Shown: positions 31,866 through 43,495, counted from the stretch's first letter. The stretch is DNA of 64,000 nt from Reticulitermes speratus (GCA_021186555.1 JAJKFL010000003.1:52427130-52491129); one strand, 5' to 3'. The notes: generated by a model from the sequence alone, not told the origin. A program made the numbers and translations.

Positions 31866-32841
31866 AGATTCAAGCCTTCTGGGATGCTGCGCCATATCGA
31901 CTGATTGATAGTGACCATCGATATTGTGCGAAGGTCAAGAATACGTGGATGTTTACCTTCACTCACCGCTACGTCGCCATCTCTGTTATTTTATTGTCAG
32001 GAGTGTACCGTTTACTCGACAATCCCAAGTTTTATGTATTTATTGTGTTATATGGTTCAAGTGAATCATTTTGTAAGTAATTACTACTTGCTGATGACAA
32101 GATCAGAGAGTGATGATTGGATACATGACGTAGAAGCCAAATTATGGAATACGTATTTACTTCACGAAGCCCCTGGCTCATGCGATGTAATTTGTGTCTC
32201 TGATTGGATGGTTAAGTAGCAGCGCTTAAGACTAGAGAGCGTGTACGCACTCGCACGAAATGAAGTGCGGAATTTGCAACTCGGTTAGTTGGTCTGTCGG
32301 TCGGCAGCAGTCCCCACTCCAGTCCCTGTTTCCCACTAATGACACCCAGAGAGGGTTCGTGTAGCAAGGGGCACTCTTTCAGCGCGGACATGTCACAATA
32401 GCACCCTCAGAGGGGTTACCCAGTTGTGCTGCCGTGTGTTGCTAGGGTTTGTTAGATGAGTCACTGATGGATCGGCCACGTGGCCTAAAGTGATCGAGCA
32501 ACTCCCCGTTCCACTGAGTGAATTATAAAAACAGAGTTGTGTGTGTGTTGGGGGGGGGGGGGGGGGGGTTAAATAGAGGGGGATCATGGAAAGGCCTGGT
32601 TTTTGATTCGTGTGCTACAGAATTATGTTAGCGATCTTCAAATTGGATAGCATGATGCAAAGTGATTGGATGAGAATTAAGAACAGGGAAAGTCTAAAAT
32701 GTCAGCACAAAGGCCCAAATAAGAGGCTTTTCAATAAGAAGGTACCGTATTGATTGGTCCAAAACAAAATGTTGTGATTTTTCTTCAGTTTTGTTCGTTT
32801 CGTTATAAGAACATTGCAAGTACGCCCGACATTGTCCATTC
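31866..32841. other. No gene; G run
   Basis: Contains an uninterrupted G tract of about 19 bases at 32549-32567. Otherwise nothing recognised. Confidence 0.5.
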
Positions 32842-32972
32842 TCATTATTTTATCTGACAATTATCGTATGTCACTTCCCGCCGCTCGTGTCGGCATCTAG
32901 TGACTAGCCTACATAATACGATAAACCAGCCGATAGGAAGCAGCAACCGTCAGTTGTCAGATAAAATAATGA
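32842..32972. repeat. Inverted repeat, 19-bp perfect arms
   Basis: TCATTATTTTATCTGACAA (32842-32860) and its exact inverse (32954-32972), with partly complementary inner segments (TTATCGTATGT / ACATAATACGATAA). Possibly a small MITE; no target duplication seen. Confidence 0.7.
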
Positions 32973-33216
32973 CCATATATATTTGATATACTCGAAGTTT
33001 CGCAAACTGTCTCTGCTTCCTTCAACAGGTAAAATTTAGGTCAAGTTATGTATATAGAGATTCGCTCGACCTATGGGAACCAGTAGTATGGGTTTTGTTA
33101 ATATTATTTTCTCATAAAGCCAGCTTCCCAAGCATCATGCTATCAAGTATTCGTCACGCAATGGACCATGTACATTGTAATGTTCTTATAATACAGGTTA
33201 TCGCTAGATTATACCA
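32973..33216. other. No feature seen
   Basis: Short spacer before the next element. Confidence 0.3.
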
Positions 33217-33311
33217 AAACAGGACACACACCAATGTCTCACTACCAACTAAATGTACTTTTTTTTTTTCAAAAAAACCAATATAATGTTTCTTTAAAAT
33301 CGTCTAAAAGG

Positions 33312-33353
33312 CCCCTATATATGTTTCGGTTTTCAAAAAACCATCATCAGGGC
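33312..33353 (-). ncRNA. Hammerhead-like, decayed (left arm)
   Basis: Minus strand CTGATGA, hairpin GGTTTT/AAAACC and GAAA are intact, but helix III has lost its C-G pair (ACATATAT) and helix I is GCCC against GGGG. Confidence 0.5.
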
Positions 33354-33496
33354 GTCACAGAATTGTACTTTTCAAAATACGTCCATGCGTTCCTCTATCA
33401 GCACACGCAATACCGTAAATACCAGGAGTGAAAGTGGTAAATTGCATTGCGTGTAGAGGAACGCATAGACGTATTTTGAAAAGTACAATTCTGTGA

Positions 33497-33539
33497 CCCC
33501 CTGATGATGGTTTTTTGAAAACCGAAACATATGTAGGGG
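33497..33539 (+). ncRNA. Hammerhead ribozyme (right arm)
   Basis: CCCC (33497-33500), CTGATGA (33501-33507), T, GGTTTT-TTG-AAAACC, GAAA (33524-33527), ACA/TGT with TA loop, A17 at 33535, GGGG (33536-33539). Position 7 is T. Confidence 0.75.
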
Positions 33540-33692
33540 CCTTTTAGACGATTTTAAAGAAATCTTATATTGGTTTTTTTAAGTGCATTTAGTTGGTAGT
33601 GAGACATTGGTTAGTGAGACATTGGTTAGTGAGACATTGGTTAGTGAAAATGCACGGTGAAGCTAGAATAAAATTTGTAAACAGGACACACA

Positions 33693-34139
33693 GTTTGAAA
33701 TATTTTCATAATCACATTTGGTTCAGGAGATTTATAATGCCGGCACTAGGTAGCAGCACCAAGGTCTTGTGGGTCTGAAGTCGTGTATTTTGGTAGGGGT
33801 GTAGCAGCATTCGTATGAGCATAATGACTCCACATTTAGGGTAGAATTAGCGATATGTTTGTCCAAAAAGTTGGTACCCACCCCGCACACTACATGGGTC
33901 GATCTATGGGACACCTGTCCGCGATCTCAGCTGCTGTCCTGATGTCCGAGACCAAGAACCAAGCCTTGATAACAACCTGTTTCGACCGAGAAGTTTAGTT
34001 TAGCGGTAACGCTACAGATGTGTATACACAAGATACTTGGTTCGAACACCGCCTACTGATACTCGCAGATAAGTAGCGGGAAGGCACTTCATTCATGTTC
34101 TGAGCCACTGGCAGCGTCGTCAACTATCTATGTAACTAA
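33693..34139. other. No gene recognised
   Basis: Unrecognised sequence. Confidence 0.35.
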
Positions 34140-34530
34140 CTAACTCCATGGGTCAGAGTCTTTCGTAAAAAGCTAATAGTTTCTCAGTCAATATTAAGAT
34201 CCATTTTAATATTATCCTCCCATCTACACCTGGGTCTTCCAAGTGGTCTCCTTCCTTCAGGTCTCCCCACCAAAATCCTGTATGCACCTCTCCCCTCCCC
34301 CATACGTGCTACATGCCCTACCTACCTCATTCTTCTCGATTTGATCACCCGAATAATATTTGGTGATGAGTACAGATCATTAAGTTCCTCGTTATGTAGT
34401 CTTCTCCACTCCCCTGTTACCCCGTCCCTCTTAGGCCCAAATATCCTCCTCAGCGCCCTATTCTCGAACACCCTCAGCCTATGTTCCTCCCTCAGTGTGA
34501 CAGACCAAGTTTCACACCCATACAAAACAA
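34140..34530 (-). pseudogene. RTE-like LINE, RT C-terminal part and 3' end
   Basis: The minus-strand frame 34322-34525 reads MYGCETWSVTLREEHRLRVF, ENRALRRIFGPKRDG and GEWRRLHNEELNDLYSS. A break follows, then the [13 protein letters not shown] region and an end at the plus-strand AACTAACTAACTCC (34136-34149). The order matches 49086-49590, but here part of the 3' coding end (about 34190) is deleted. Confidence 0.82.
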
Positions 34531-35006
34531 CAAAATTATGGTTCTGTATATCTTAATGTTTGTATTTTTGGATAGCAAACTGGAAGACAGAAGATCCTGC
34601 ACTGAATGATAACCAGCATTCCCCTACTTCAGTCTGCTCTTAATTTCTTCATGAAGACTTAGCAGCGTCGTAAAACAAACCATAAATAAACAAACAAATT
34701 TAAGGAGGCAGTGTGGCCCCCTGTTTACAGCATCTCTCTACACCCTGTAAGGCTCTCATGTTTCTTGTTCCTAATGTCTACCTACGTAATGAAGTCACGA
34801 GGGTGGCTGCAGTCTATGACAGGGAGCTAGGAAGCAACTTGCTGCTCGGAGGGTGAGGGTACTTTTTTTAGGAACTTCGCCGTTATGCACTTCGCTAACT
34901 TAACATCTGCTGCTGGATCGCGGTAACGTTTTGGAGGTACCACTTCCCGCAGTACGGATCACGAACATGTGGCCTGTGGCCTTCGACATGTTACTAGTAC
35001 AAGGGT
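34531..35006. other. No feature seen
   Basis: Unrecognised sequence up to the SINE. Confidence 0.35.
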
Positions 35007-35289
35007 GTGGGCCACGATAGCGTAGTCGGTATAGCGACTTGCTACTAGCTGGACGGTCCGGGGATCGAATCCCGGCGGGGGCGATATTTTCAGCACCCGT
35101 CCAGACCGGCCCTGGGGCCTACCCTGCCTCCTGTACAATGGGTACCGGGTCATTCCCGGGGGTAAAGTGGCCGGGGCGTGGCGTTGACCACCCACCCCTC
35201 ATCTAGCGCCGAGTTTAAAGAAAGAGTAGAGCTATACCTCTACTCCCCCTCTGGGTCTTCGTGGCCTGTTCTAGGGAGACCTTTACCTT
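35007..35289 (+). mobile_element. SINE family A, complete, 16-bp target duplication
   Basis: GGCCACGATAGCGTAGTCGG head, GGGGATCGAATCCCGG B box and a full body. TTACTAGTACAAGGGT (34991-35006) and TTACTAGTACGAGGGT (35290-35305) flank it, one mismatch. Confidence 0.94.
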
Positions 35290-35305
35290 TTACTAGTACG
35301 AGGGT

Positions 35306-35705
35306 AGCCCAGTGCCTTATTGCAATATGCCGGTCCCGCGTTCATTTCTTGTACCAGGGACAGGTTACCATGAGGTTTTCTTCATTTTCCTCATTCTTCC
35401 AGGCAAATATCTGGATAGTACCTCAAAGGTAGGCCTCGGCCACTTCCTTTCGACGTCTTTTCAAAAATGCTCTTTACTGATCATGCTACCTTCCGCACTC
35501 TATGGTCGAAGCTGCTTCACGGTCCTTAAATACACCATGTACAAAACTCGCTTCCTTGTATGTGACACCGTGTGTTTTGGTACATGAATGCTTTCCTACC
35601 AAAGTAGCTGCCGTACACCACAGCCCAGAATAAAGCAACTTAATGGTCACCGCCATTGGACCTTCAAATTTTACACCATAAATAAATGAAGTCAGTTATG
35701 TTTGC

Positions 35706-35736
<31 letters not shown>

Positions 35737-35775
35737 TCGTCAGTAAGATCAAATTAGGGGTAATGACATGGGCTG
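35306..35775. other. No gene; TTA microsatellite
   Basis: Holds a TTA run at about 35707-35737. Nothing else recognised. Confidence 0.5.
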
Positions 35776-35992
35776 GAGCTGATCCCGGTGGCCGCGCTGT
35801 CTAAGGCGTGGGTCTGCAGCCGCTGGCTTGTTGGGATTGCGGGTTCGAATCCCGCCGGGGGCATGGATGTCTGTCTGTTGTGAGTGTTGTGTGTTGTCAG
35901 GTAGAGGTCTCTGCGACGGGCCGATCTCTCGTCCAGAGGAGTCCTACCGACTGTGTGTCATTGAGTGTGATCAGGTGTAACAATAACCCTCT
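35776..35992 (+). mobile_element. SINE family C, 3'-shortened
   Basis: GATCCCGGTGGCCGCGCTGT head, GGGTTCGAATCCCGCC B box, GTCAGGTAGAGGTCTCTGCG body. It ends shortly after GAGTGTGATCA without the usual GAGGAGGCC tail. Confidence 0.88.
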
Positions 35993-36029
35993 ACACCTAC
36001 AATGAGTAGGTAGAAGAGGTCAAGACAAA

Positions 36030-36444
36030 GAAAGAAATTCTTGGAAGAAATGAGAGATTCATAACAAATGGTGAGATGAAATTAATTTGAAGACGTAGGT
36101 ATAAATATGATGATAATACTAAAATGCGTCTAAAATACGACGAGAATATGTGGACTGGATTCATCTGGCTCAGGATAGTGGCGGTCTGTTGTGAGCTCGG
36201 TACTGAACCTTCAGGTTCCATAAAAGGCAGGGGATTTCTTCAGCACCTGTGAGATCACTAATCTTTTAAGAAGGAATGTACTGCATACTGCTGTTGCTGT
36301 TGTTACATCAACATCAACACTACTGCAAGCTGTTTATGTATTCGTAATAATTGCAATTGTGGCAGCAACTCCATATACTGCATAGAACGAAATACAAATA
36401 AGTTGACTAACTCCAGCGAGCAGAATCCTTTTTGAGGTGTCACT
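36030..36444 (+). pseudogene. Decayed RTE-like LINE 3' end
   Basis: AAGACGTAGGTATAAATATG, GTGGACTGGATTCATCTGGC and GAACCTTCAGGTTCCATAAA followed by GCAGGGGATTTCTT show the LINE order. SINE A then inserted just beyond it. Confidence 0.75.
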
Positions 36445-36458
36445 AATCACTGAGCTTT

Positions 36459-36752
36459 AAGGTAAGGTAAAGGTAAAGTTCTCCCTCGAACAGGCCATGA
36501 AGGCCCAGAGGGGAGTAGAGGTATAACTCTACTCTTTCTTTAACCCGTGTACTAGATGGAGGTGGGTAGTCAACTCCACACCCCGGCCGCTTTACCCCCG
36601 AGAAAGAGACCCGGTACCCATTGTACAGGAGGCTGGGTGGGCCCCAGGGCCGGTCTGGAAAGCTGCGGAAAATCTCACCCCCACCGTGATTCCATCCCCG
36701 GACCGTCCAGCTCGTAGCGAGCCGCTATACCGACTGAGCTGTCGCGGCCCAC
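36459..36752 (-). mobile_element. SINE family A, complete, 14-bp target duplication
   Basis: Full minus-strand copy (plus-strand GGTAAAGGTAAAGTTCTCC at the left, CCGACTGAGCTGTCGCGGCC at the right). AATCACTGAGCTTT occurs at 36445-36458 and 36753-36766. Confidence 0.93.
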
Positions 36753-36894
36753 AATCACTGAGCTTTTAAGACCTTTAAGAAACCAAAAGTTTCATCCCCA
36801 TGTTTAAAAAAACCCGGCGCTGGAAATTGTCTTGATTCAGACGAATCCAGTCAACATTCTCACGCCTTATTTATATAGCCGACGTATAAAGGAA

Positions 36895-39800
36895 CCGGAG
36901 GTAGCTCAGTTGACGTAGTGACTAGGCTGCGGGCAGAATGACGAACGAACCGGAATTCTCTTCCTCGCACGGAGAAGATATTTACTGAGATCTACTTCAG
37001 TGTTGTGACTGCCTCTGGGGCCCACGCAGCCTCCTGTTCAAATGTTACTTCAGCGTTGTGACTGCCTCTGGGGCCCACGCAGCCTCCTGTTCAAATGTTA
37101 CTTCAGCGTTGTGACTGCCTCTGGGGCCCACCCAGACTCCTGTTCAAATGTTACTTCAGCTTTGTGACTGCCTCTGGGGCCACCAGACTCCGTTCAAATG
37201 TTACTTCAGTCGTTGTGACTGCCTCGTGGGCCCCACCCAGACTCCTGTTCAAATGTTACTTCAGCGTTTGACTGCCTCTGGGCCCACCCAGACTCCTGTT
37301 CAAATGTACTCAGCGTTGTGACTGCCTCGTGGGGCCCCCAGACTCCTGTTCAAATGTTACTTCAGCTGTTGTGACAGCTCTGGGCCCACCCAGACTCCCT
37401 GTTAAAAATGTACTCAGTGTTGTGACTCCCTCTGGGCCCACCCAGCCTCCTGTTCAAAGTTACTTCAGTGTTGTGACTGCCTCTGGGGCCCACCCAGCCC
37501 TGCACGCAGCCTCCTTTCATAATGTACTTCACGATTGTGACTGACTCTGGCGCCACGCAGACTCCTGTTCAAATTTACTAATCAGCGTATGTACTGCCTC
37601 GGGGCCAACCCAGACTCAGGTTCAAATGTTACTTCAGTTTGTGACTAGCCTATGGGGCCCAACCCAGGCTCCTGTTCAAAAGTACTCAGTGTTGTGACTG
37701 CTCTGGGGCCCACCGACTCCTGTCAAATGTTCACTCACCGTTGATGCCACCCTGGGGCCCCACTCCAGCCCTCCTGTTCAAATGTTACTCAGCGTTGTGA
37801 CTGCCTTGGGCCCACCCAGACTCCTGTTCAAAATGTACATCAGCGTATTGTACTGCCTCGGGACCCACCCAGACTCCTGTTCAAAGTTACTTCAGTTGAG
37901 TGTGACTGCCTCTGGGGCCCACCCAGAACTCCTGTTCAAAATGTTACTTCACGTCTGTTGGACTGCCTCTGGGGCCCACCAGACTCCTGTTCAAATGTTA
38001 CTTCAGTGTTGTGACTGCCTCTGGGGCCCACCAGACTCCTGTTCAAATGTTACTTCAGCGTTGTGACTGCCTCTGGGGCCCACGCAGACTCCTGTTCAAA
38101 TGTTACTTCAGCGTTGTGGACTGCCTCTGGGGCCCACCCAGACCTCCTGTTCAAATGTTACTTCAGCGTTGTGACTGCCTCTGGGGCCCACCCAGCTCCT
38201 GTTCAAATGTTACTTCAGCGTTGTGACTGCCTCTGGGGCCCACCAGCTCCTGTTCAAATGTTACTTCAGCGTTGTGACTGCCTCTGGGGCCCACCCAGCT
38301 CCTGTTCAAATGTTACTTCAGTGTTTGACTGCCTCTGGGGCCCACCCAGACTCCTGTTCAAATGTTACTTCAGCGTTGTGACTGCCTCTGGGGCCCACCC
38401 AGACTCCTGTTCAAATGTTACTTCAGGTTGTGACTGCCTCTGGGGCCCACCAGACTCCTGTTCAAATGTTACTTCAGCGTTGTGACTGCCTCTGGGGCCC
38501 ACCCAGACTCCTGTTCAAATGTTACTTCAGCGTTGTGACTGCCTCTGGGGCCCACCCAGACTCCTGTTCAAATGTTACTTCAGTGTTGTGACTGCCTCTG
38601 GGGCCCACCCAGACTCCTGTTCAAATGTTACTTCAGTGTTGTGACTGCCTCTGGGGCCCACCCAGACTCCTGTTCAAATGTTACTTCAGTGTTGTGACTG
38701 CCTCTGGGGCCCACCCAGACTCCTGTTCAAATGTTACTTCAGTGTTGTGACTGCCTCTGGGGCCCACCCAGACTCCTGTTCAAATGTTACTTCAGGTTGT
38801 GACTGCCTCTGGGGCCCACCCAGACTCCTGTTCAAATGTTACTTCAGGTTGTGACTGCCTCTGGGGCCCACCCAGACTCCTGTTCAAATGTTACTTCAGC
38901 GTTGTGACTGCCTCTGGGGCCCACCCAGACTCCTGTTCAAATGTTACTTCAGTGTTGTGACTGCCTCTGGGGCCCACCCAGACTCCTGTTCAAATGTTAC
39001 TTCAGTGTTGTGACTGCCTCTGGGGCCCACCCAGACTCCTGTTCAAATGTTACTTCAGCGTTGTGACTGCCTCTGGGGCCCACCCAGACTCCTGTTCAAA
39101 TGTTACTTCAGCGTTGTGACTGCCTCTGGGGCCCACCCAGACTCCTGTTCAAATGTTACTTCAGCGTTGTGACTGCCTCTGGGCCCACCCAGACTCCTGT
39201 TCAAATGTTACTTACAGTGTTGTGACTGCCTCTGGGGCCCACCCAGACTCCTGTTCAAATGTTACTTCAGTGTTGTGACTGCCTCTGGGGCCCACCCAGA
39301 CTCCTGTTCAAATGTTACTTCAGCGTTGTGACTGCCTCTGGGGCCCACGCAGCCTCCTGTTCAAATGTTACTTCAGCGTTGTGACTGCCTCTGGGGCCCA
39401 CGCAGCCTCCTGTTCAAATGTTACTTCAGCGTTGTGACTGCCTCTGGGGCCCACCCAGCCTCCTGTTCAAATGTTACTTCAGCGTTGTGACTGCCTCTGG
39501 GGCCCACCCAGCCTCCTGTTCAAATGTTACTTCAGTGTTGTGACTGCCTCTGGGGCCCACCCAGCCTCCTGTTCAAATGTTACTTCAGCGTTGTGACTGC
39601 CTCTGGGGCCCACCCAGACTCCTGTTCAAATGTTACTTCAGCGTTGTGACTGCCTCTGGGGCCCACCCAGACTCCTGTTCAAATGTTACTTCAGCGTTGT
39701 GACTGCCTCTGGGGCCCACCCAGACTCCTGTTCAAATGTTACTTCAGCGTTGTGACTGCCTCTGGGGCCCACCCAGACTCCTGTTCAAATGTTACTTCAG

Positions 39801-40270
39801 CGTTGTGACTGCCTCTGGGGCCCACCCAGACTCCTGTTCAAATGTTACTTCAGCGTTGTGACTGCCTCTGGGGCCCACCCAGACTCCTGTTCAAATGTTA
39901 CTTCAGCGTTGTGACTGCCTCTGGGGCCCACCCAGACTCCTGTTCAAATGTTACTTCAGTGTTGTGACTGCCTCTGGGGCCCACCCAGCCTCCTGTTCAA
40001 ATGTTACTTCAGTGTTGTGACTGCCTCTGGGGCCCACCCAGCCTCCTGTTCAAATGTTACTTCAGCGTTGTGACTGCCTCTGGGGCCCACCCAGCCTCCT
40101 GTTCAAATGTTGCTAGGGGCGTTTTTTCCCCGGGGACAAAGCGGTAGCGGCGCGAATTTGACCGCTTACCTCCGTCTGTTGCCTACGTGAAGAATGAGTG
40201 GAGCTATACCTCAACCCTCCGCCCCCCATATGCTTTCATGGCATACCGCCTCATTAAGCACTTTTTTAAT
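36895..40270 (+). mobile_element. SINE family A copy expanded from within by a 53-bp array
   Basis: The tRNA-like head (CGGAGGTAGCTCAGTTGACG, 36896-36950) is followed by a body start, then the array. The rest of the SINE body resumes directly at 40109 (CTAGGGGCGTTTTTTCCCCG, ACAAAGCGG, GAGTGGAGCTATACCTC). So the array lies inside one SINE. The head is closest to the variant at 55013. Confidence 0.8.
37002..40108. repeat. Minisatellite array, 53-bp unit, about 58 copies
   Basis: Unit TTCAGCGTTGTGACTGCCTC plus TGGGGCCCACCCAGACTCCT plus GTTCAAATGTTAC. About half of the unit (CTGGGGCCCACCCAGCCTCC then TGTTCAAATG) matches the SINE A body CTGGGGCCCACCCAGCCTCC then TGTACAATG. The left part (about 37180-37960) is full of single-base indels, while 38460-40108 is nearly uniform. 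The AGCCTCC form is at both edges and AGACTCC in the middle. Confidence 0.97.
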
Positions 40271-40994
40271 TGAGTATTCATATATCGTGACGCTCTTTGG
40301 TTATGAGAAGGACTGTACTTTTTGAAAGTCTATTATAGGCGTCCTGCGCGTCGACAGATACAATATTATATCCATATTGGTGTATATATGTATATATACA
40401 TATATATATACATATGGAAATGTATCGACATAGTTTCTGCAGATAGTTTCAGTATTCTGCAGTGATATGGTGTCATGTTTTCGTCATCCATCGAATTTCA
40501 TTATTCAGTTATCAATAAACAACAAGAACACATGTGAGTGGATGAGTGGATGAGTGGATGATACTCTCCAACACTCGTGCCCACTCGAGGTTAATCCATT
40601 GTAAACACGCGTGCATCCTATGACGGCGTGTTTATTGAACAGGAGAGCACTGTGCCATTGCGAAGGCGTCTTGTAACATTGCTCTTTCTGTAGCTGGATA
40701 ACTAACGAACTGAAACGAGACACTTAGTTCAAGCAGAAGGAAGATTACTTTGAAGTTCAAGCTATTGTTCCTCTGCACGGCATGGTAATTGTTTCTGTAT
40801 AAATAAACCAAGTCTTTGAACTCTAAAACAATCACACTTCTTAGCGTAAGACTGTCCTAAAAGTATAAAAGCTACTGTAAGTGGTTTTCGGCGGGAAATA
40901 AAATGAGTCAATCGGGAAGATAAAACTTACATAAATAACACAACGTATTCCGTCTGACACACCCTGTATTTGTTATCATTATCTCACACACTAC
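40271..40994. other. No gene; TA-rich microsatellite
   Basis: TATATATGTATATATACATA repeats at about 40380-40415. GAGTGGATGAGTGGATGA near 40537 is a short run. Near 40966 ACACACCCTGTATT resembles one end of the TACAGGGTGT MITE family. Confidence 0.5.
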
Positions 40995-41374
40995 GTCGAC
41001 CTCGGTGGACTAGTGGTTAGCGTGCTCGCCACTGGACCCAAGGTTCGCGGGTTCGATCCCGACCGAGGTCGATGGATTTTTAAGGATGATAAAAATCCGG
41101 AGCACCACTTCCTTCGTCGTAGATTTACGGCATGTAAAAGAACCTTACGGGCATGAATAAAAATGTTGCGTAAGCCAAATTGCCTCCATTTCTCATCCAA
41201 GTCTCCTGACTGCCTGCCAGATGGCTCTGGCGTGCACATCAGGATCGATAGAACACTAAGCGCGGCTAGCTGGCCGGTCACCAGCTGCCATGAATGCGCA
41301 TGACTTAGTAACCTCGACAAGAGGAGGCAAGAGGAGGCCCAGGCCCATACAGGGCTGTTGAGCCAAGAATTATT
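40995..41374 (+). mobile_element. SINE family F, 17-bp target duplication
   Basis: GTCGACCTCGGTGGACTAGT head, full body with a small deletion relative to 30188. ATTATCTCACACACTAC lies at 40978-40994 and 41375-41391. It inserted next to a hammerhead-like motif. Confidence 0.95.
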
Positions 41375-41387
41375 ATTATCTCACACA

Positions 41388-41420
41388 CTACATGTTTCGA
41401 TCTAGCCGGTCATCATCACG
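41388..41420 (-). ncRNA. Hammerhead-like motif, decayed
   Basis: Minus strand GTGATGA, weak hairpin, GAAACATGTAG. The invariant first C of CUGANGA is G, so activity is unlikely. Confidence 0.35.
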
Positions 41421-41439
41421 TGTTTATTTAATACAAAGA

Positions 41440-41545
41440 CTTAAAACTCAAGGTACAAATGCAAAATTTTGCGAAATCTCACAAATGATATAAAATGTAC
41501 CGTTTATGAGATCTCGCAAAATTTTTCATTTTTACCTTGAGTGCC
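41440..41545. repeat. Inverted repeat, about 36-bp arms
   Basis: ACTCAAGGTACAAATGCAAA followed by ATTTTGCGAAATCTCA has an inverse at 41504-41541 (TGAGATCTCGCAAAATTTTT then CATTTTTACCTTGAGT). It is probably the inner part of the fold-back whose left motif is 41388-41420. Confidence 0.7.
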
Positions 41546-42507
41546 CTTCATGTGACGTCACCTGGTTCGTTTAATGATAATATTTTAAATACCCAAAGTA
41601 GATGGCGTCTATTGACAGGGAAGATGAACATGACTGATGAATGTACGGAGATTTGGGAGGCTGTCGTGGCTATTTTAGTGTGTCATGTCACGTCATTCTT
41701 CTGGACAGATGGACCGACTGACCACGATAGGGCGCAAGCAGGATCCCTGGTAGCCTGATAGAGATTTCAGAATATAGGTATTGTCTGTTACCACTCAATC
41801 ATCTTGTTCGTATATTCAAAAAGCATTACGGCACTTTGGTACGATATGTGCCACCTGATTTGGTACCAAGAAGGTATACATTTGGTCCTCACTGATTTTA
41901 TGTGTCTTGTAAGACACAATGGACCACGCATATTCCTCTACGCAGCATTGATCAGTCGGTCTTTATACTGGGGACGCATTGTGTTTTCTGTGTAGTAGGA
42001 AGTGAACTTTCGCATATTATTTAGACGAGTTTTTATGTTTCGCAGCGTTACTAATACTACTTTTAAATTTCTGTTCCTTTGAACTTTTTTTTTTGACAAC
42101 GAAATAGTAATTTTCCACTCATTCTGTCGTTGTGTTAATATTTCAAATACGCCAGATTTTGTTCTTCTGTTCTGGACTATAAGCCACAGCTGGGCTACTG
42201 TCCTATTTCTTTGATGTCAGGGATATGAGTTTTTCAATGGGAATGCATTCAATTTTTCGCTTGACACATTTTGTTCAAAAGGCAGTTCTGACAAGACTTC
42301 GTACTCAAAATTAAAAAAAAAATCCAGTAAAGAGATGACTGCGCGCCTGCAGTACCATGTTTATACAAGCCCGCTCTGTAGTTATGGTGCACACATTGCA
42401 GCCATAAGTCGGTAGTATTTGCTCTCCCGCAGTCGTACAGTGTAATATCTTTCACTCGGTTCCTATGAAGTCTCTCCTACTTCTTACAAATTAGTTTAGA
42501 CTAAAAT
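41546..42507. other. No gene recognised
   Basis: Near 41945-42005 GCATTGATCAGTCGG ... GTGTTTTCTGTGTAGTAGGA is a faint relative of the 15240/51897 repeat. The rest is unremarkable. Confidence 0.4.
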
Positions 42508-43495
42508 GTTATTCTGGTATAATGAGAGGACACATCTGTAAGAAATTATATTCTGGTATAATGGGAGGACACATCTGTAAGAAATGATATTCTGGTATAA
42601 TGGGAGGACACATCTGTAAGAAATGATATTCTGGTATAATGGGAGGACACATCTGTAAGATATTATATTCTGGTATAATGGGAGGACACGTCTGTAAGAA
42701 ATGATATTCTGGTATAATGGGAGGACACTTCTGTAAGAAATGATATTCTGGTATAATGGGAGGACACATCTGTAAGAAATTATATTCTGGTATAATGGGA
42801 GGACACATCTGTAAGAAATTTTATTCTGGTATAATGGGAGGACACGTCTGTAAGAAATTATATTCTGGTATAATGGGAGGACACATCTGTAAGAAATGAT
42901 ATTCTAGTATAATGGGAGGACACATCTGTAAGAAATGGTATTCTGGTATAATGGGAGGACACATCTGTAAGAAATGATATTCTGGTATAATGGGAGGACA
43001 CATCTGTAAGAAATGATATTCTGGTATAATGGGAGGACACATCTGTAAGCAATGTTATTCTGATATAATGAGAGGACACATCTAAGAAATGATATTCTGG
43101 TATAATGGGAGGACACATCTGTAAGAAATGATATTCTGGTATAATGGGAGGACACATCTGTAAGCAATGTTATTCTGATATAATGAGAGGACACATTTGT
43201 AAGAAATGATATTCTGGTATAATGGGAGGATACATCTGTAATAAATGATATTCTGGTATAATGGGAGGACACATCTGTAAACAATGTTATTCTGATATAA
43301 TGAGAGGACACATTTGTAAGAAATGATATTCTGGTATAATGGGAGGACACATCTGTAATAAATGATATTCTGGTATAATGGGAGGACACATCTGTAAACA
43401 ATGTTATTCTGATATAATGAGAGGACACATCTGTAATAAATGATATTCTGGTATAATGGGAGGATACATCTGTAAGAAATGATATTCTGAGATTT
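42508..43495. repeat. Tandem array, 39-bp unit, about 25 copies
   Basis: Unit TTCTGGTATAATGGGAGGAC plus ACATCTGTAAGAAATGATA. In 43050-43425 three-unit blocks (117 bp), marked by CAATGTTATTCTGATATAAT, repeat. Minus-strand frames of up to 174 codons are artefacts. Confidence 0.96.

Larger units (their letters stand above)
33231..33678 (+). mobile_element. Hammerhead fold-back element with 13-14 bp target duplication
   Basis: AAACAGGACACACA occurs at 33217-33230 and 33679-33692. Inverted arms run from CCAATGTCTCACTACCAAC to the centre near 33425. The right arm carries an intact hammerhead, then TTTAGTTGGTAGTGAGACAT, a 15-bp repeat (GTGAGACATTGGTTA, about 33598-33650) and the tail AAATGCACGGTGAAGC then TAGAATAAA. 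The tail is found on one side only. No ORF. Confidence 0.82.
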
